DNA from: Treponema sp.
GTDB taxonomy: Bacteria; Spirochaetota; Spirochaetia; Treponematales; Breznakiellaceae
DNA: 7,905 nt
Direction: 5' to 3'
NCBI GenBank assembly: GCA_031290325.1
Contig: JAITNU010000007.1
Location: forward strand, 1-7,905
This document shows positions 1 through 6,211 of this stretch, in pieces (the first letter of the stretch is position 1; each line of letters starts with the position of its first letter). Below the pieces are notes generated by a model. It made no database searches. It saw only the letters and a list, made by a program, of their open reading frames with translations, and was not told the origin of the DNA. The translations under genes were made by a program, and so were the position numbers.

Positions 1-81
1 CTTTGAATGGGCAACACAACAGGCTATCTCGCAGGTTTTGCAGGACAAGCATTTTGCGTCATCAACAAAAATTGATCGCAT
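1..81 (-). CDS. CooF/HycB-like 4Fe-4S ferredoxin-domain protein, N-terminal fragment cut by window edge
   Basis: The minus strand reads an open frame from an ATG at 81 to the left edge, giving 27 residues that begin MRSIFVDDAKCLSCKTCEIA. Cysteines 11, 14, 17 and 21 form the C-x2-C-x2-C-x3-C pattern of a [4Fe-4S] ferredoxin motif, followed by a second Cys at 22. The 'I-x-V-D-x-x-K-C-x-x-C' opening is typical of the electron-transfer subunits related to CooF and HycB, which usually carry several clusters and pass electrons between a redox enzyme (CO dehydrogenase, hydrogenase, formate dehydrogenase or an NAD(P)H/FAD oxidoreductase) and a partner. A purine-rich ribosome site (AGGGGG, 87-92 read on the minus strand) lies 5 nt before the ATG, and a good promoter lies upstream. 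The enzyme partner lies outside the window, so the exact role is unknown. No signal peptide is visible, so a cytoplasmic location is inferred. Confidence 0.75.
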   Translation of the reverse strand, partial: MRSIFVDDAKCLSCKTCEIACCVAHSK

Positions 82-97
82 AAACACCCCCTCTTAA

Positions 98-128
98 ATA
101 ATGATTTGTATCTATGCTCGATCATTAT
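98..128. repeat. Inverted repeat overlapping promoter and transcription start, possible operator
   Basis: ATAATGAT at 98-105 is the exact reverse complement of ATCATTAT at 121-128, separated by 15 nt. The right arm covers most of the -10 box of the ferredoxin-gene promoter and the repeat spans the expected start of transcription. A dimeric repressor bound here would block the promoter; as RNA only the left arm would be fully transcribed, so a DNA operator fits better than an RNA hairpin. I do not recognise the site as belonging to a named regulator. AT-rich 8-bp arms can occur by chance. Confidence 0.35.
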
Positions 129-151
129 AGCACGGTTTTTCGGGAGGTCAA
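124..151 (-). promoter_or_regulatory. Sigma70-type promoter for the ferredoxin-like gene
   Basis: On the minus strand a -35 box TTGACC (146-151) is followed, after 16 bp, by a perfect -10 box TATAAT (124-129). The -10 box is preceded by TGC, giving an extended -10 element. Transcription should start near 117, leaving a leader of about 36 nt before the ATG at 81. This is the best promoter match in the window after the one at 5065. Confidence 0.65.
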
Positions 152-191
152 CAAGAATTTTTAAAATGCAGGATTTATTTCAGAATGACAG

Positions 192-236
192 AAAAAGGCC
201 GATAACCGTTCCGCCTGAAATAACGGCGGTTCCCGG
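192..236 (-). terminator. Probable intrinsic terminator of the chemoreceptor gene
   Basis: Downstream of the minus-strand stop at 280, the sequence folds into an interrupted GC-rich stem: CGG 234-236 with CCG 199-201, CGGTT 227-231 with AACCG 204-208, and CGG 224-226 with CCG 211-213, around a 10-nt loop. There is a 2x2 internal loop and a 2-nt bulge. Read on the minus strand the stem is followed by CC and then five T (192-196). Placement after the stop and the T run support termination, but the imperfect stem keeps confidence moderate. Confidence 0.5.
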
Positions 237-279
237 TCGTCCATCACAATAATGCCGCCGGAACCTATCATGGATCCGC

Positions 280-2421
280 CTAGTCCACCTTAAAGCGGGC
301 TACTTCTTTGGTGAGAACATCAATATTTTCCTTGTTTTCACTGCTGAGGTTGTCTACCTGGTTCACCGCAACGTTGATCTGAGATACCCCGGTAAACATC
401 TCGTTCATCCCGTTGGCAACCTCCTTGGTTACGGCGGACAGATTGCGGCTCTCCTGAATTATCCGTTTGCTCCTGTCCAGCATATCCGCGGTACCGTCTT
501 TCACCACCAGGGTAATCTCCTGAAGGGCATCGACGACCTCCACAATCTGCCGGCCCTTATCCTGCTGTTCGCCCATGGCGTCCCGAATGGTCCCGGACTG
601 TTCGGATACGGTCCGTACTCCGGCGTCGATGGACCCAAACTTATTCAGCACCGCTTCGATGGATGTGGTAACCTTGTCGATTGAACCTTTGATATTTTTG
701 AGAATCCCCGCAATCGTCTGAGACTGCTCGCTGGAGGATTCGGCGAGCTTGCGGATCTCGTCGGCAACCACAGCAAAGCCTTTGCCCGCTTCCCCGGCGT
801 GGGCGGCTTCGATGGCGGCGTTCATGGACAGCAGGTTCGTCTGACCCGCGATGTTTTCCATCACTTGGTTGATTTCCAGCAACCCCGCGGATTCTTTGGC
901 TATGGCCTGTATGTCCATGGACACTTCCTGCAGACCGGTTTTGCCGACTTCCGACGCCTCGGTCAGATCCCGTATGCTGAGGGTATTCTTGTTCAGCGTC
1001 TCCGTAACGGCCTGAATGTTCCCGATGATGCCTTCAACGGCCTTCGACGATTGCCGGACCTTATCGGCTTGGGAATCGACATGGGTATTGAGGGTGTTAA
1101 TCATACCGACAATCTGCTCCAGAGTGGTCAGGGTTTCGTTAACCCCGGAAGCCTGCTGCGTAACTTGCGTCTTCATACCTTGAATCGTAGCGACAATCTG
1201 ATTGATGGCCGCGGCGGTTTCGGTTATGTGGAAGGCCAGCTCCCCGCCGATACCGGAAAGGGCCTGGGTCTGATTCTTTATGGTTATCACCATATTCCTG
1301 ATCTTTTCAAGGGTACGGTTGAAATACTCGGTGAGGGATCCGATTTCGTCGGTTGAGGTAATCATGATCTCTGTGGTCAAATCCCCTTCGCCTTCGGAGA
1401 TTTCCTGAAGCTGCCCGGATATGGTTTTGATGGGCCTGATGAGCTTCCTGATAATCAGGGAAAGAAGCAGGACAAAGAATGCCAATGCCCCTGCCGACAG
1501 GATAATGCCGTTTCTCGTGGTTTTGTCCACCTCCGCAAATACGACCTTTACCGGAATAACGGACACCATGGTCCAGTTTAAATTGGCGAGACCCACGGCC
1601 CGCTTATCCACGGCAAGCGAAACCGGTTCGGAACAGATAAAGTTCTTGCCGTCGGTGCCGAAAAACGACCTGGCGCTGAGGATCTTGGTTCGGAAGTTTT
1701 CTAAGCCGTAGTCAGTGAAAAAGTCCTTTTCCATCACTGCGGCGGCGTCCGGATTCGATATGTAACGCCCCGAAGCGTGGATGAGGTAGGTCTTGAGTTC
1801 GGGCATGGCCATGGAGTTTGCCATCTCATCCAGGGTTTTGATGGTCATGTCTTCGGCTATCACCGCAGTAGGCCGTCCCTGTTCATCCAGAATGGTCCTG
1901 GTCAGGGCTACGGTAAGCGATTTCGTTACCATGTCGATATAGGGATCGGTGATTGCCACGTGTCCCTGAGCCGCGACACCTGCGGTATACCAGCTTCTGG
2001 CGGTATTATCATAGTCAGGCTGGGGATACCACTCGTCACCAGAACACCAGAAATTCCCCGGGTCGTTCCATTTTCCGTAACCAGACCCGAAAAAGGACAG
2101 CACATTGGGGAGGAAGGTTGCGTTTTTTGTGTAATAGTTTTGCAGTTCAAGGCGGTCTTCTTCCGAATCTACGGCTTTTTTGATGAGGGGCAGCGCACCC
2201 ATAGCGGTATAATCCAAGAGGAGGGCCCGTTCCTGAATTTCGGTAAGTACCCGGTCCCGCAAATGCCGGGTATTTTCAACGATATATAGTTCCAAAGACC
2301 TGGACGTATTGGATCGGATTTCCCCAATAAATATCACTGACAACAACACGGATATCCCGGATACACCGGCAATGATCAGAAGTATCAGTTTTACCAGTAA
2401 CGAATGTCTTTTTACGTCCAT
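280..2421 (-). CDS. Methyl-accepting chemotaxis protein with dCache sensor domain
   Basis: This is a membrane chemoreceptor that binds a ligand outside the inner membrane and controls CheA kinase through CheW. Numbering from an upstream in-frame ATG at 2436, the order is: transmembrane helix about 13-37; periplasmic double-Cache region about 40-305; second transmembrane helix about 309-329; HAMP about 330-383; and a long coiled-coil signalling domain to residue 718. The hairpin tip is clear around 526-569 (IAGQTNLLSMNAAIEAAHAG onward, then GKGFAVVADEIRKLAE). The sensor contains Y142, R147, W149, Y150, then Y166/D168 and D196, a spacing that resembles the amino-acid-binding motif of dCache_1 receptors. 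I chose the ATG at 2421 (713 residues) because GGGGAG lies 7 nt before it, whereas the ATG at 2436 has no ribosome site. The C-terminus ends RFKVD, with no NWETF-like CheR/CheB tether. It is monocistronic by appearance. The family is certain; the ligand is inferred. Confidence 0.95.
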   Translation of the reverse strand: MDVKRHSLLVKLILLIIAGVSGISVLLSVIFIGEIRSNTSRSLELYIVENTRHLRDRVLTEIQERALLLDYTAMGALPLIKKAVDSEEDRLELQNYYTKNATFLPNVLSFFGSGYGKWNDPGNFWCSGDEWYPQPDYDNTARSWYTAGVAAQGHVAITDPYIDMVTKSLTVALTRTILDEQGRPTAVIAEDMTIKTLDEMANSMAMPELKTYLIHASGRYISNPDAAAVMEKDFFTDYGLENFRTKILSARSFFGTDGKNFICSEPVSLAVDKRAVGLANLNWTMVSVIPVKVVFAEVDKTTRNGIILSAGALAFFVLLLSLIIRKLIRPIKTISGQLQEISEGEGDLTTEIMITSTDEIGSLTEYFNRTLEKIRNMVITIKNQTQALSGIGGELAFHITETAAAINQIVATIQGMKTQVTQQASGVNETLTTLEQIVGMINTLNTHVDSQADKVRQSSKAVEGIIGNIQAVTETLNKNTLSIRDLTEASEVGKTGLQEVSMDIQAIAKESAGLLEINQVMENIAGQTNLLSMNAAIEAAHAGEAGKGFAVVADEIRKLAESSSEQSQTIAGILKNIKGSIDKVTTSIEAVLNKFGSIDAGVRTVSEQSGTIRDAMGEQQDKGRQIVEVVDALQEITLVVKDGTADMLDRSKRIIQESRNLSAVTKEVANGMNEMFTGVSQINVAVNQVDNLSSENKENIDVLTKEVARFKVD

Positions 2422-2428
2422 ATTAAAA

Positions 2429-2434
2429 CTCCCC
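2429..2434 (-). promoter_or_regulatory. Ribosome binding site that decides the chemoreceptor start
   Basis: The minus strand carries GGGGAG, then 7 nt, then ATG at 2421. The longer frame's ATG at 2436 contributes its own G to this motif and is preceded by no purine-rich site, so the shorter protein (713 residues) is favoured. Confidence 0.65.
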
Positions 2435-2439
2435 ATCCG

Positions 2440-2469
2440 ATACTAGCAGAAACAACACCCTGATGTCTA
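2440..2469 (-). promoter_or_regulatory. Possible sigma70 promoter for the chemoreceptor gene
   Basis: On the minus strand TAGACA (2464-2469) and TAGTAT (2440-2445) are separated by 18 bp, and TGC just before the -10 gives an extended -10. The predicted transcription start is near 2433, which would exclude the ATG at 2436 and agrees with the start at 2421, though it leaves only about 12 nt of leader. I saw no convincing sigma28-type flagellar promoter (TAAA ... GCCGATAA) in this gap. Confidence 0.3.
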
Positions 2470-2504
2470 GTCTTTAGTAGCTTCCCTTAAAAAAGGGTGG
2501 TGAT

Positions 2505-2530
2505 CCACAGGATAATGCTTTATCCTGCGG
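2505..2530 (-). terminator. Hairpin after the helicase gene, possible weak terminator
   Basis: CAGGATAA (2508-2515) and TTATCCTG (2520-2527) pair perfectly around a 4-nt loop, with two further C-G pairs after one mismatch. The hairpin begins right after the helicase stop at 2533. The only T run on the minus strand (2489-2494) starts about ten bases beyond the stem, too far for a classical intrinsic terminator, so it may act in 3'-end protection or as a weak terminator. Confidence 0.4.
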
Positions 2531-2532
2531 AC

Positions 2533-4539
2533 TCAGGTAAACTTGCTCTTGATCAGGGCGAAGAACTGTTCGGCCTCGGTGTCGCTTTCCACCGGCCCTT
2601 CTGGTTCTTCTACCAGGTGGCTGGGAATCTCAGCGAGAAACGGGGAAGGGGTACATTCCACGGTGCTTGATAGGTGCCGGCGCGTCAGGCAGCTCGTGAT
2701 GAAGAGTTTGTCCCGGGCACGGGTGATGGCCACATAGAATAGCCGCCGCTCTTCCTCAAGACTGCGGTCCCCGTCCTCAAGACTCCGGGTGTGGGGAATG
2801 ACCCCCTCCTCGGCTCCGGCGATAAAGACCACTGGAAACTCAAGCCCCTTGGAGGCGTGGATGGTCATCAGGTTGACCTTACCCTTTCCCGCCTCATCCT
2901 CCCCGTCGTCCCGGGTGATGAGGCTAATCCGGTTGAGGTAGGGATAGAGGGTGGGGTCCAGGTTATCAGGATCGTGTTCCCAGTTGGCAATGGATTGCAT
3001 GAGGTATTCGATGTTGCGGAATTTCCACCGGGCTATTTTTTCAGCTTTGTTGTACTCGGTAATGAGGTAGCCCCAGTAATCAATGGTATCCACCAGGGAT
3101 CGTACCTTTTGGGAAAGCCCCCGCTTCCCCAGGATATCTTCTTTGTAGCCCTCAATGAGACCCATAAACTCGTCGATTTCAGCCTTGCCCTGTTCCTGAA
3201 AGAGGGTATCCGGGGCGTAGCGGAGCCGGCCCATGGCGTCCCAGAGGGAAGAATGGTTTTTCCGGGCAAGCTCGGCAATGGCCATAATGGTGGTCTTGCC
3301 GATGCCCCGCCGGGGGGTGTTGATGATCCGCAGGAGGTTCACATCATCATCGGCATTGGCAATGACCCTGAGATACGAGAGAATGTCCTTGATTTCCTTG
3401 CGCTGGAAGAAACTGGTCCCCCCTGATACCCGGTGGGGGATGTTTTCCGCGAGAAAGGCCTCTTCAATGCTGCGGGTCATGGCATTGGTACGGATGAGTA
3501 CCCCGAAATCATCGTACTTGAGCCGCTCCTGCATGAGGAGCGTCCGTATCTGGGCGGCGATGAAGTCCGCCTCGTCGCTTTCGTTTTGGGGATGGTACAA
3601 CTCGATAGGCTTTCCGCCGGTGTTCCCGGACCAGAGGGTTTTCGTTTTCCGGTTGGTATTGTTGGAAATGACCCCATTGGCAGCTTCCAGGATAGTGGTG
3701 GTGGAACGGTAGTTCTGTTCCAGCTTGATTTCCGTAAGTCCCGGAAAGTCCTGCTCAAACCGGAGGATGTTTTCGTAGCTGGCCCCCCGCCAGGAATAGA
3801 TGGACTGGTCATCATCTCCCACAACACAGACGTTTTTCTCGCCCTGGTCTGTCAGGAGGCGCATGAGCCGGTACTGGGTGATACTCGTATCCTGGAACTC
3901 GTCCACCATGAGGTAGCGGTACCGGTGGCGGTACTGCTCCAGGACCGCAGGATACTGCTCAAAGAGGAGGATAGGAAGCACCAGGAGATCGTCAAAGTCC
4001 AGGGCATTGAAGACCTTGAGACTCTGCTGATATTCCTCATACACCGGCTGATAAGCCGCGTCAGCCCCATCCCCCCAGCGCACACTGCCCAGCTTGATAT
4101 GGGAAAAAAGCTGCCCCAGGGCGTAAAGGTCCGTCCCTTCCACGGATAGATGACATTCCCGGAGGCTGTCCTTGATAAGCTGATTCCGGTCGGTTTCATC
4201 ATAAATCGAGAAATTCTTCCGGTATCCCAGGGCTTCAATCTCATCTCTGAGGATTTTGACCCCAAAGGCGTGAAAGGTACTCATCGTGAGGTTCTGTAAC
4301 TTCTTCCCGGTCAGCTCTTTGACCCGGTCTTCCATTTCCCGGGCCGCTTTGTTGGTAAAGGTGAGGGCTAAAATGGCGGACTGGGGTATCCCCCGATCCA
4401 GCATATAGGCGATGCGGTAGGTGATCACCCTGGTTTTTCCTGATCCTGCGCCGGCAATGATGAGTACCGGCCCTTCTATGGTGCGTACCGCCTGGAGCTG
4501 AGGGTCGTTCAATGCCGCTTCGATGTTGAGTCTTGCCAT
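2533..4539 (-). CDS. ATP-dependent 3'-5' DNA helicase, Rep/PcrA/UvrD family (SF1A)
   Basis: This protein is an ATP-driven single-stranded DNA translocase and helicase acting in replication restart, repair or removal of recombinase filaments. All SF1A motifs are intact in the 668 residues: Q motif around LNDPQLQAV (10-18), Walker A GAGSGKT (30-36), motif Ia TFTNKAA (60-66), Ib TFHAFG (88-93), Walker B DEFQDT (213-218), motif III GDDDQSIYSWRGA (241-253), IV QNYRS (275-279), V around TIHASKGLEFP (559-569), and VI with VAITRARDKL (603-612). The length is close to E. coli Rep (about 670) and shorter than UvrD/PcrA (about 720-750); the C-terminus after residue 640 is a short acidic tail. This favours a Rep-like protein, but the three paralogues cannot be separated by eye. 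The ATG at 4539 lies 3 bp after the stop of the upstream membrane-protein gene, with only a weak ribosome site, suggesting translational coupling. Confidence 0.95.
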   Translation of the reverse strand: MARLNIEAALNDPQLQAVRTIEGPVLIIAGAGSGKTRVITYRIAYMLDRGIPQSAILALTFTNKAAREMEDRVKELTGKKLQNLTMSTFHAFGVKILRDEIEALGYRKNFSIYDETDRNQLIKDSLRECHLSVEGTDLYALGQLFSHIKLGSVRWGDGADAAYQPVYEEYQQSLKVFNALDFDDLLVLPILLFEQYPAVLEQYRHRYRYLMVDEFQDTSITQYRLMRLLTDQGEKNVCVVGDDDQSIYSWRGASYENILRFEQDFPGLTEIKLEQNYRSTTTILEAANGVISNNTNRKTKTLWSGNTGGKPIELYHPQNESDEADFIAAQIRTLLMQERLKYDDFGVLIRTNAMTRSIEEAFLAENIPHRVSGGTSFFQRKEIKDILSYLRVIANADDDVNLLRIINTPRRGIGKTTIMAIAELARKNHSSLWDAMGRLRYAPDTLFQEQGKAEIDEFMGLIEGYKEDILGKRGLSQKVRSLVDTIDYWGYLITEYNKAEKIARWKFRNIEYLMQSIANWEHDPDNLDPTLYPYLNRISLITRDDGEDEAGKGKVNLMTIHASKGLEFPVVFIAGAEEGVIPHTRSLEDGDRSLEEERRLFYVAITRARDKLFITSCLTRRHLSSTVECTPSPFLAEIPSHLVEEPEGPVESDTEAEQFFALIKSKFT

Positions 4540-4542
4540 TGA

Positions 4543-5022
4543 TCAGATGGTTTTGATAAAGAAGCCCAGGGCCTTGATCCCCAGGACCGTTACCACCGTA
4601 ACAATAGCCCCTGCGGTGATGACCCCCAGGAGTATCGCAACTATGGTCTTGCGTTTATCGATCCCCAGTACCCAGGCCCCGAGGGTCCCGGTCCAGGCCC
4701 CGGTAACCGGTAGGGGAATCGCCACAAAGATAGCCACACCCAGCCAACCCCATTGTTCCACGCTCTGGCGGAGTTTCACCCGCGCCTGTTCCACGAAACG
4801 GTCAAAGAAGCCACCATACCACGGGAGTTTCAGAAAAAGCCGGTGCAGAGTTGAAAGGAAGAGCCAGCACGCCGGGGCGACCAGGGCGTTTATGGCCACC
4901 GCGAAGGGATAGGCATAGTACCAGGGGATACCGTGAGCTATGGCAAAGGGGATGCCCCCCCGCAGTTCGGAAATAGGCACAAATGACAGCAGCGCGGTCC
5001 ACAAAAAGAGGATGATACTCAT
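4543..5022 (-). CDS. Small membrane protein of the COG2426 'small multidrug export' family
   Basis: This is a hydrophobic protein of 159 residues (162 if the in-frame GTG at 5031 is used) with about four membrane segments. In the longer numbering it carries the family's conserved motifs: PISELRGGIP at 19-28 after the first helix, and AIPLPVTGAWTGTLGAWVLG at 104-123 in the re-entrant or third segment. A basic/aromatic cytoplasmic-type stretch (62-94) lies between them. Proteins of this family (Pfam Sm_multidrug_ex, DedA/SNARE-like in general character) are labelled putative small multidrug exporters, but the transported substrate is not established, so I do not assign a drug. I prefer the ATG at 5022 over the GTG at 5031 because GTGGG precedes it and the GTG lies inside a promoter-like TATAGT. 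It is the first gene of an apparent two-gene unit with the helicase, 3 bp apart. Confidence 0.85.
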   Translation of the reverse strand: MSIILFLWTALLSFVPISELRGGIPFAIAHGIPWYYAYPFAVAINALVAPACWLFLSTLHRLFLKLPWYGGFFDRFVEQARVKLRQSVEQWGWLGVAIFVAIPLPVTGAWTGTLGAWVLGIDKRKTIVAILLGVITAGAIVTVVTVLGIKALGFFIKTI

Positions 5023-5029
5023 AGAACCC

Positions 5030-5038
5030 ACTATATCA
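5030..5038 (-). promoter_or_regulatory. Possible extended -10 element for the COG2426 gene
   Basis: On the minus strand TGATATAGT (5030-5038) fits the extended -10 pattern TGn-TATAnT, but no good -35 lies 16-18 bp upstream. If used, transcription would start near 5023, almost at the ATG at 5022. This is weak evidence. Confidence 0.25.
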
Positions 5039-5064
5039 GAAACACCCTCTGGAGCGAAAGCCTC

Positions 5065-5093
5065 TTGACAATCTCAAATCTTATCGATAGTAT
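5065..5093 (+). promoter_or_regulatory. Sigma70-type promoter of the sulfur-carrier operon
   Basis: A perfect -35 box TTGACA (5065-5070) is followed by a 17-bp spacer and TAGTAT (5088-5093; 4 of 6 -10 consensus bases). The predicted start of transcription is about 5100, only some 3 nt before the ATG at 5103, so the mRNA may be leaderless or nearly so. An 8-bp palindrome TATCGATA (5082-5089) sits across the spacer and the -10, where an operator could lie. Confidence 0.6.
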
Positions 5094-5102
5094 AGGTAAA
5101 CT

Positions 5103-5969
5103 ATGGAAACAGTTGATTATGCCGCCCTCAAAAAAGGCGGATTCATGCGGCAAATACAGAAAGACCGGTTTTCCCTCCGCCTGCGGGTGGTTGGTGGGCA
5201 GCTTAAAACCGAACAGGTTCAGAAAATCAGCGAAATCGCCCTGAGGTATGGGCAGGGCTATGTTCACCTGACGTCGCGGCAGGGTGTTGAAATCCCCTTT
5301 GTGTCCCTTGATGCGCTTGATACAGTCAAAGCCGAGCTTGCCACCGTGGGCTTGCAGCCAGGCGCCTGTGGTCCACGGGTGCGGACGGTTACGGCCTGTC
5401 AAGGCTCCGCCATTTGTCCGAGCGGGTTGATTGAGACAAGCGCCCTGGCCGGGGAAGTGGATGCGCGGTATTTCGGACGGGAACTGCCCCACAAATTCAA
5501 AATCGGCATTACCGGCTGTCCGAATAATTGCCTCAAGGCAGAAGAGAACGACCTTGGCATCAAGGGCGCGCTTTTCCCGGAATGGCAAAAATCCGAATGT
5601 ACCTACTGCGGCCTATGCGAAGCGGTCTGTCCTGCAAAAGCAATTGGAGTTGACAAGGAAAAGAGCGTCGTATCTTTCAAAGACCAGGACTGCGGGTACT
5701 GTGGAAAGTGTGTCAAAACCTGCCCGTCGAACGCATGGACCGGAAAAAAAGGCTACCGGCTTTCCTTTGGCGGCATGTTTGGCAATGAAATCAAGCCGGC
5801 CATGCATTTTCTTCCTATTATATTTGATAAGGCCCTGGTTTTTAAGACTACGGATGCGACGATTCAGTTTTTCGCGGAATACGGCAAGGCCGGTGAACGG
5901 CTTGGCAAGACCATTGCACGGGTCGGGCCGGAAACACTGCAAAACAAGCTGCTTGAGGTGGTTCAATGA
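5103..5969 (+). CDS. Siroheme/4Fe-4S sulfite reductase with ferredoxin module (AsrC/Dsr-like)
   Basis: This protein likely catalyses six-electron reduction of sulfite to sulfide in the cytoplasm (nitrite is the alternative substrate of the superfamily). It has 288 residues. The N-terminal half (about 10-75, starting LKKGGF) is a nitrite/sulfite reductase ferredoxin-like half-domain. C99-x5-C105 and C139-x3-C143 give the siroheme-[4Fe-4S] binding pattern. A two-cluster ferredoxin insert follows, with C166/C169/C172/C176 and C197/C200/C203/C207, after which the reductase fold resumes (about 215-288). This is the architecture of low-molecular-weight AsrC/DsrA-type enzymes rather than the large plant/CysI type. 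The ATG at 5103 is kept because the LKKGGF segment is family-like; the ATG at 5145 would lose it. Only AGG (5094-5096) serves as a ribosome site. No AsrA or AsrB partner is present, so the electron donor is unknown. It leads the operon and probably supplies sulfide for carrier thiocarboxylation. Confidence 0.9.
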   Translation: METVDYAALKKGGFMRQIQKDRFSLRLRVVGGQLKTEQVQKISEIALRYGQGYVHLTSRQGVEIPFVSLDALDTVKAELATVGLQPGACGPRVRTVTACQGSAICPSGLIETSALAGEVDARYFGRELPHKFKIGITGCPNNCLKAEENDLGIKGALFPEWQKSECTYCGLCEAVCPAKAIGVDKEKSVVSFKDQDCGYCGKCVKTCPSNAWTGKKGYRLSFGGMFGNEIKPAMHFLPIIFDKALVFKTTDATIQFFAEYGKAGERLGKTIARVGPETLQNKLLEVVQ

Positions 5970-6211
5970 CCGTTGATATCACCGGTGTCGTGTGTCCCCT
6001 GACGTTTGTCAAAGTAAAAGTGGCCCTTGAGGAACTTGAGGATGGTCAGGCCCTCGAAGTGCGGCTCAATGATGGTGAACCAATACAAAACGTACCCCGG
6101 AGCCTCAAGGACGAAGGGCATAAGGTGATCGATGTGGTAAAATCAGAAGACGGCACATATATACTGAGGGTTATTAAAAACGGCTTGGAGTCCACCACAA
6201 ATGGCTTTTAG
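5966..6211 (+). CDS. TusA-like sulfurtransferase (SirA/YeeD/TusA family)
   Basis: This is an 81-residue cytoplasmic protein with the TusA beginning: a short strand, then G-V-V-C10-P11-L-T at the start of helix 1. C10 is the expected persulfide-carrying cysteine. The usual CPxP motif is CPLT here, so the second proline is missing. The rest (LEELEDGQALEVRLNDGEP, later VIDVVKSEDGTYILRV) follows the beta-alpha-beta-alpha-beta-beta pattern of the family. The ATG overlaps the reductase stop (ATGA, 4 bp) and GAGGTGG lies at 5955-5961, so translation is coupled. TusA-like proteins often accompany small sulfite reductases and ThiF/JAMM genes. A role as an intermediate sulfur acceptor or as a helper of the reductase is inferred. 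It overlaps the following gene by 11 bp. Confidence 0.88.
   Translation: MTVDITGVVCPLTFVKVKVALEELEDGQALEVRLNDGEPIQNVPRSLKDEGHKVIDVVKSEDGTYILRVIKNGLESTTNGF

Noticed and set aside
799..2289. Plus-strand open frames of up to 185 codons opposite the chemoreceptor gene
   Set aside because: They lie inside a gene with complete, recognisable domains on the other strand, show no family features, and arise from its codon bias.
2484..2497. CCCTT-AAAA-AAGGG hairpin between the helicase and chemoreceptor genes
   Set aside because: It is a five-pair AT-containing stem with the T run inside the stem and loop rather than after it, so it is not a convincing terminator.
2543..4149. Long plus-strand open frames (up to 238 codons) and shifted minus-strand frames within the helicase gene
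   Set aside because: All helicase motifs are intact on the minus strand in one frame; the antisense products look compositionally odd and have no ribosome sites I could support.
5031..5588. 185-codon minus-strand frame opposite the sulfite reductase gene
   Set aside because: It is antisense to a gene whose siroheme and ferredoxin cysteines are all conserved; no recognisable domain is seen in it.
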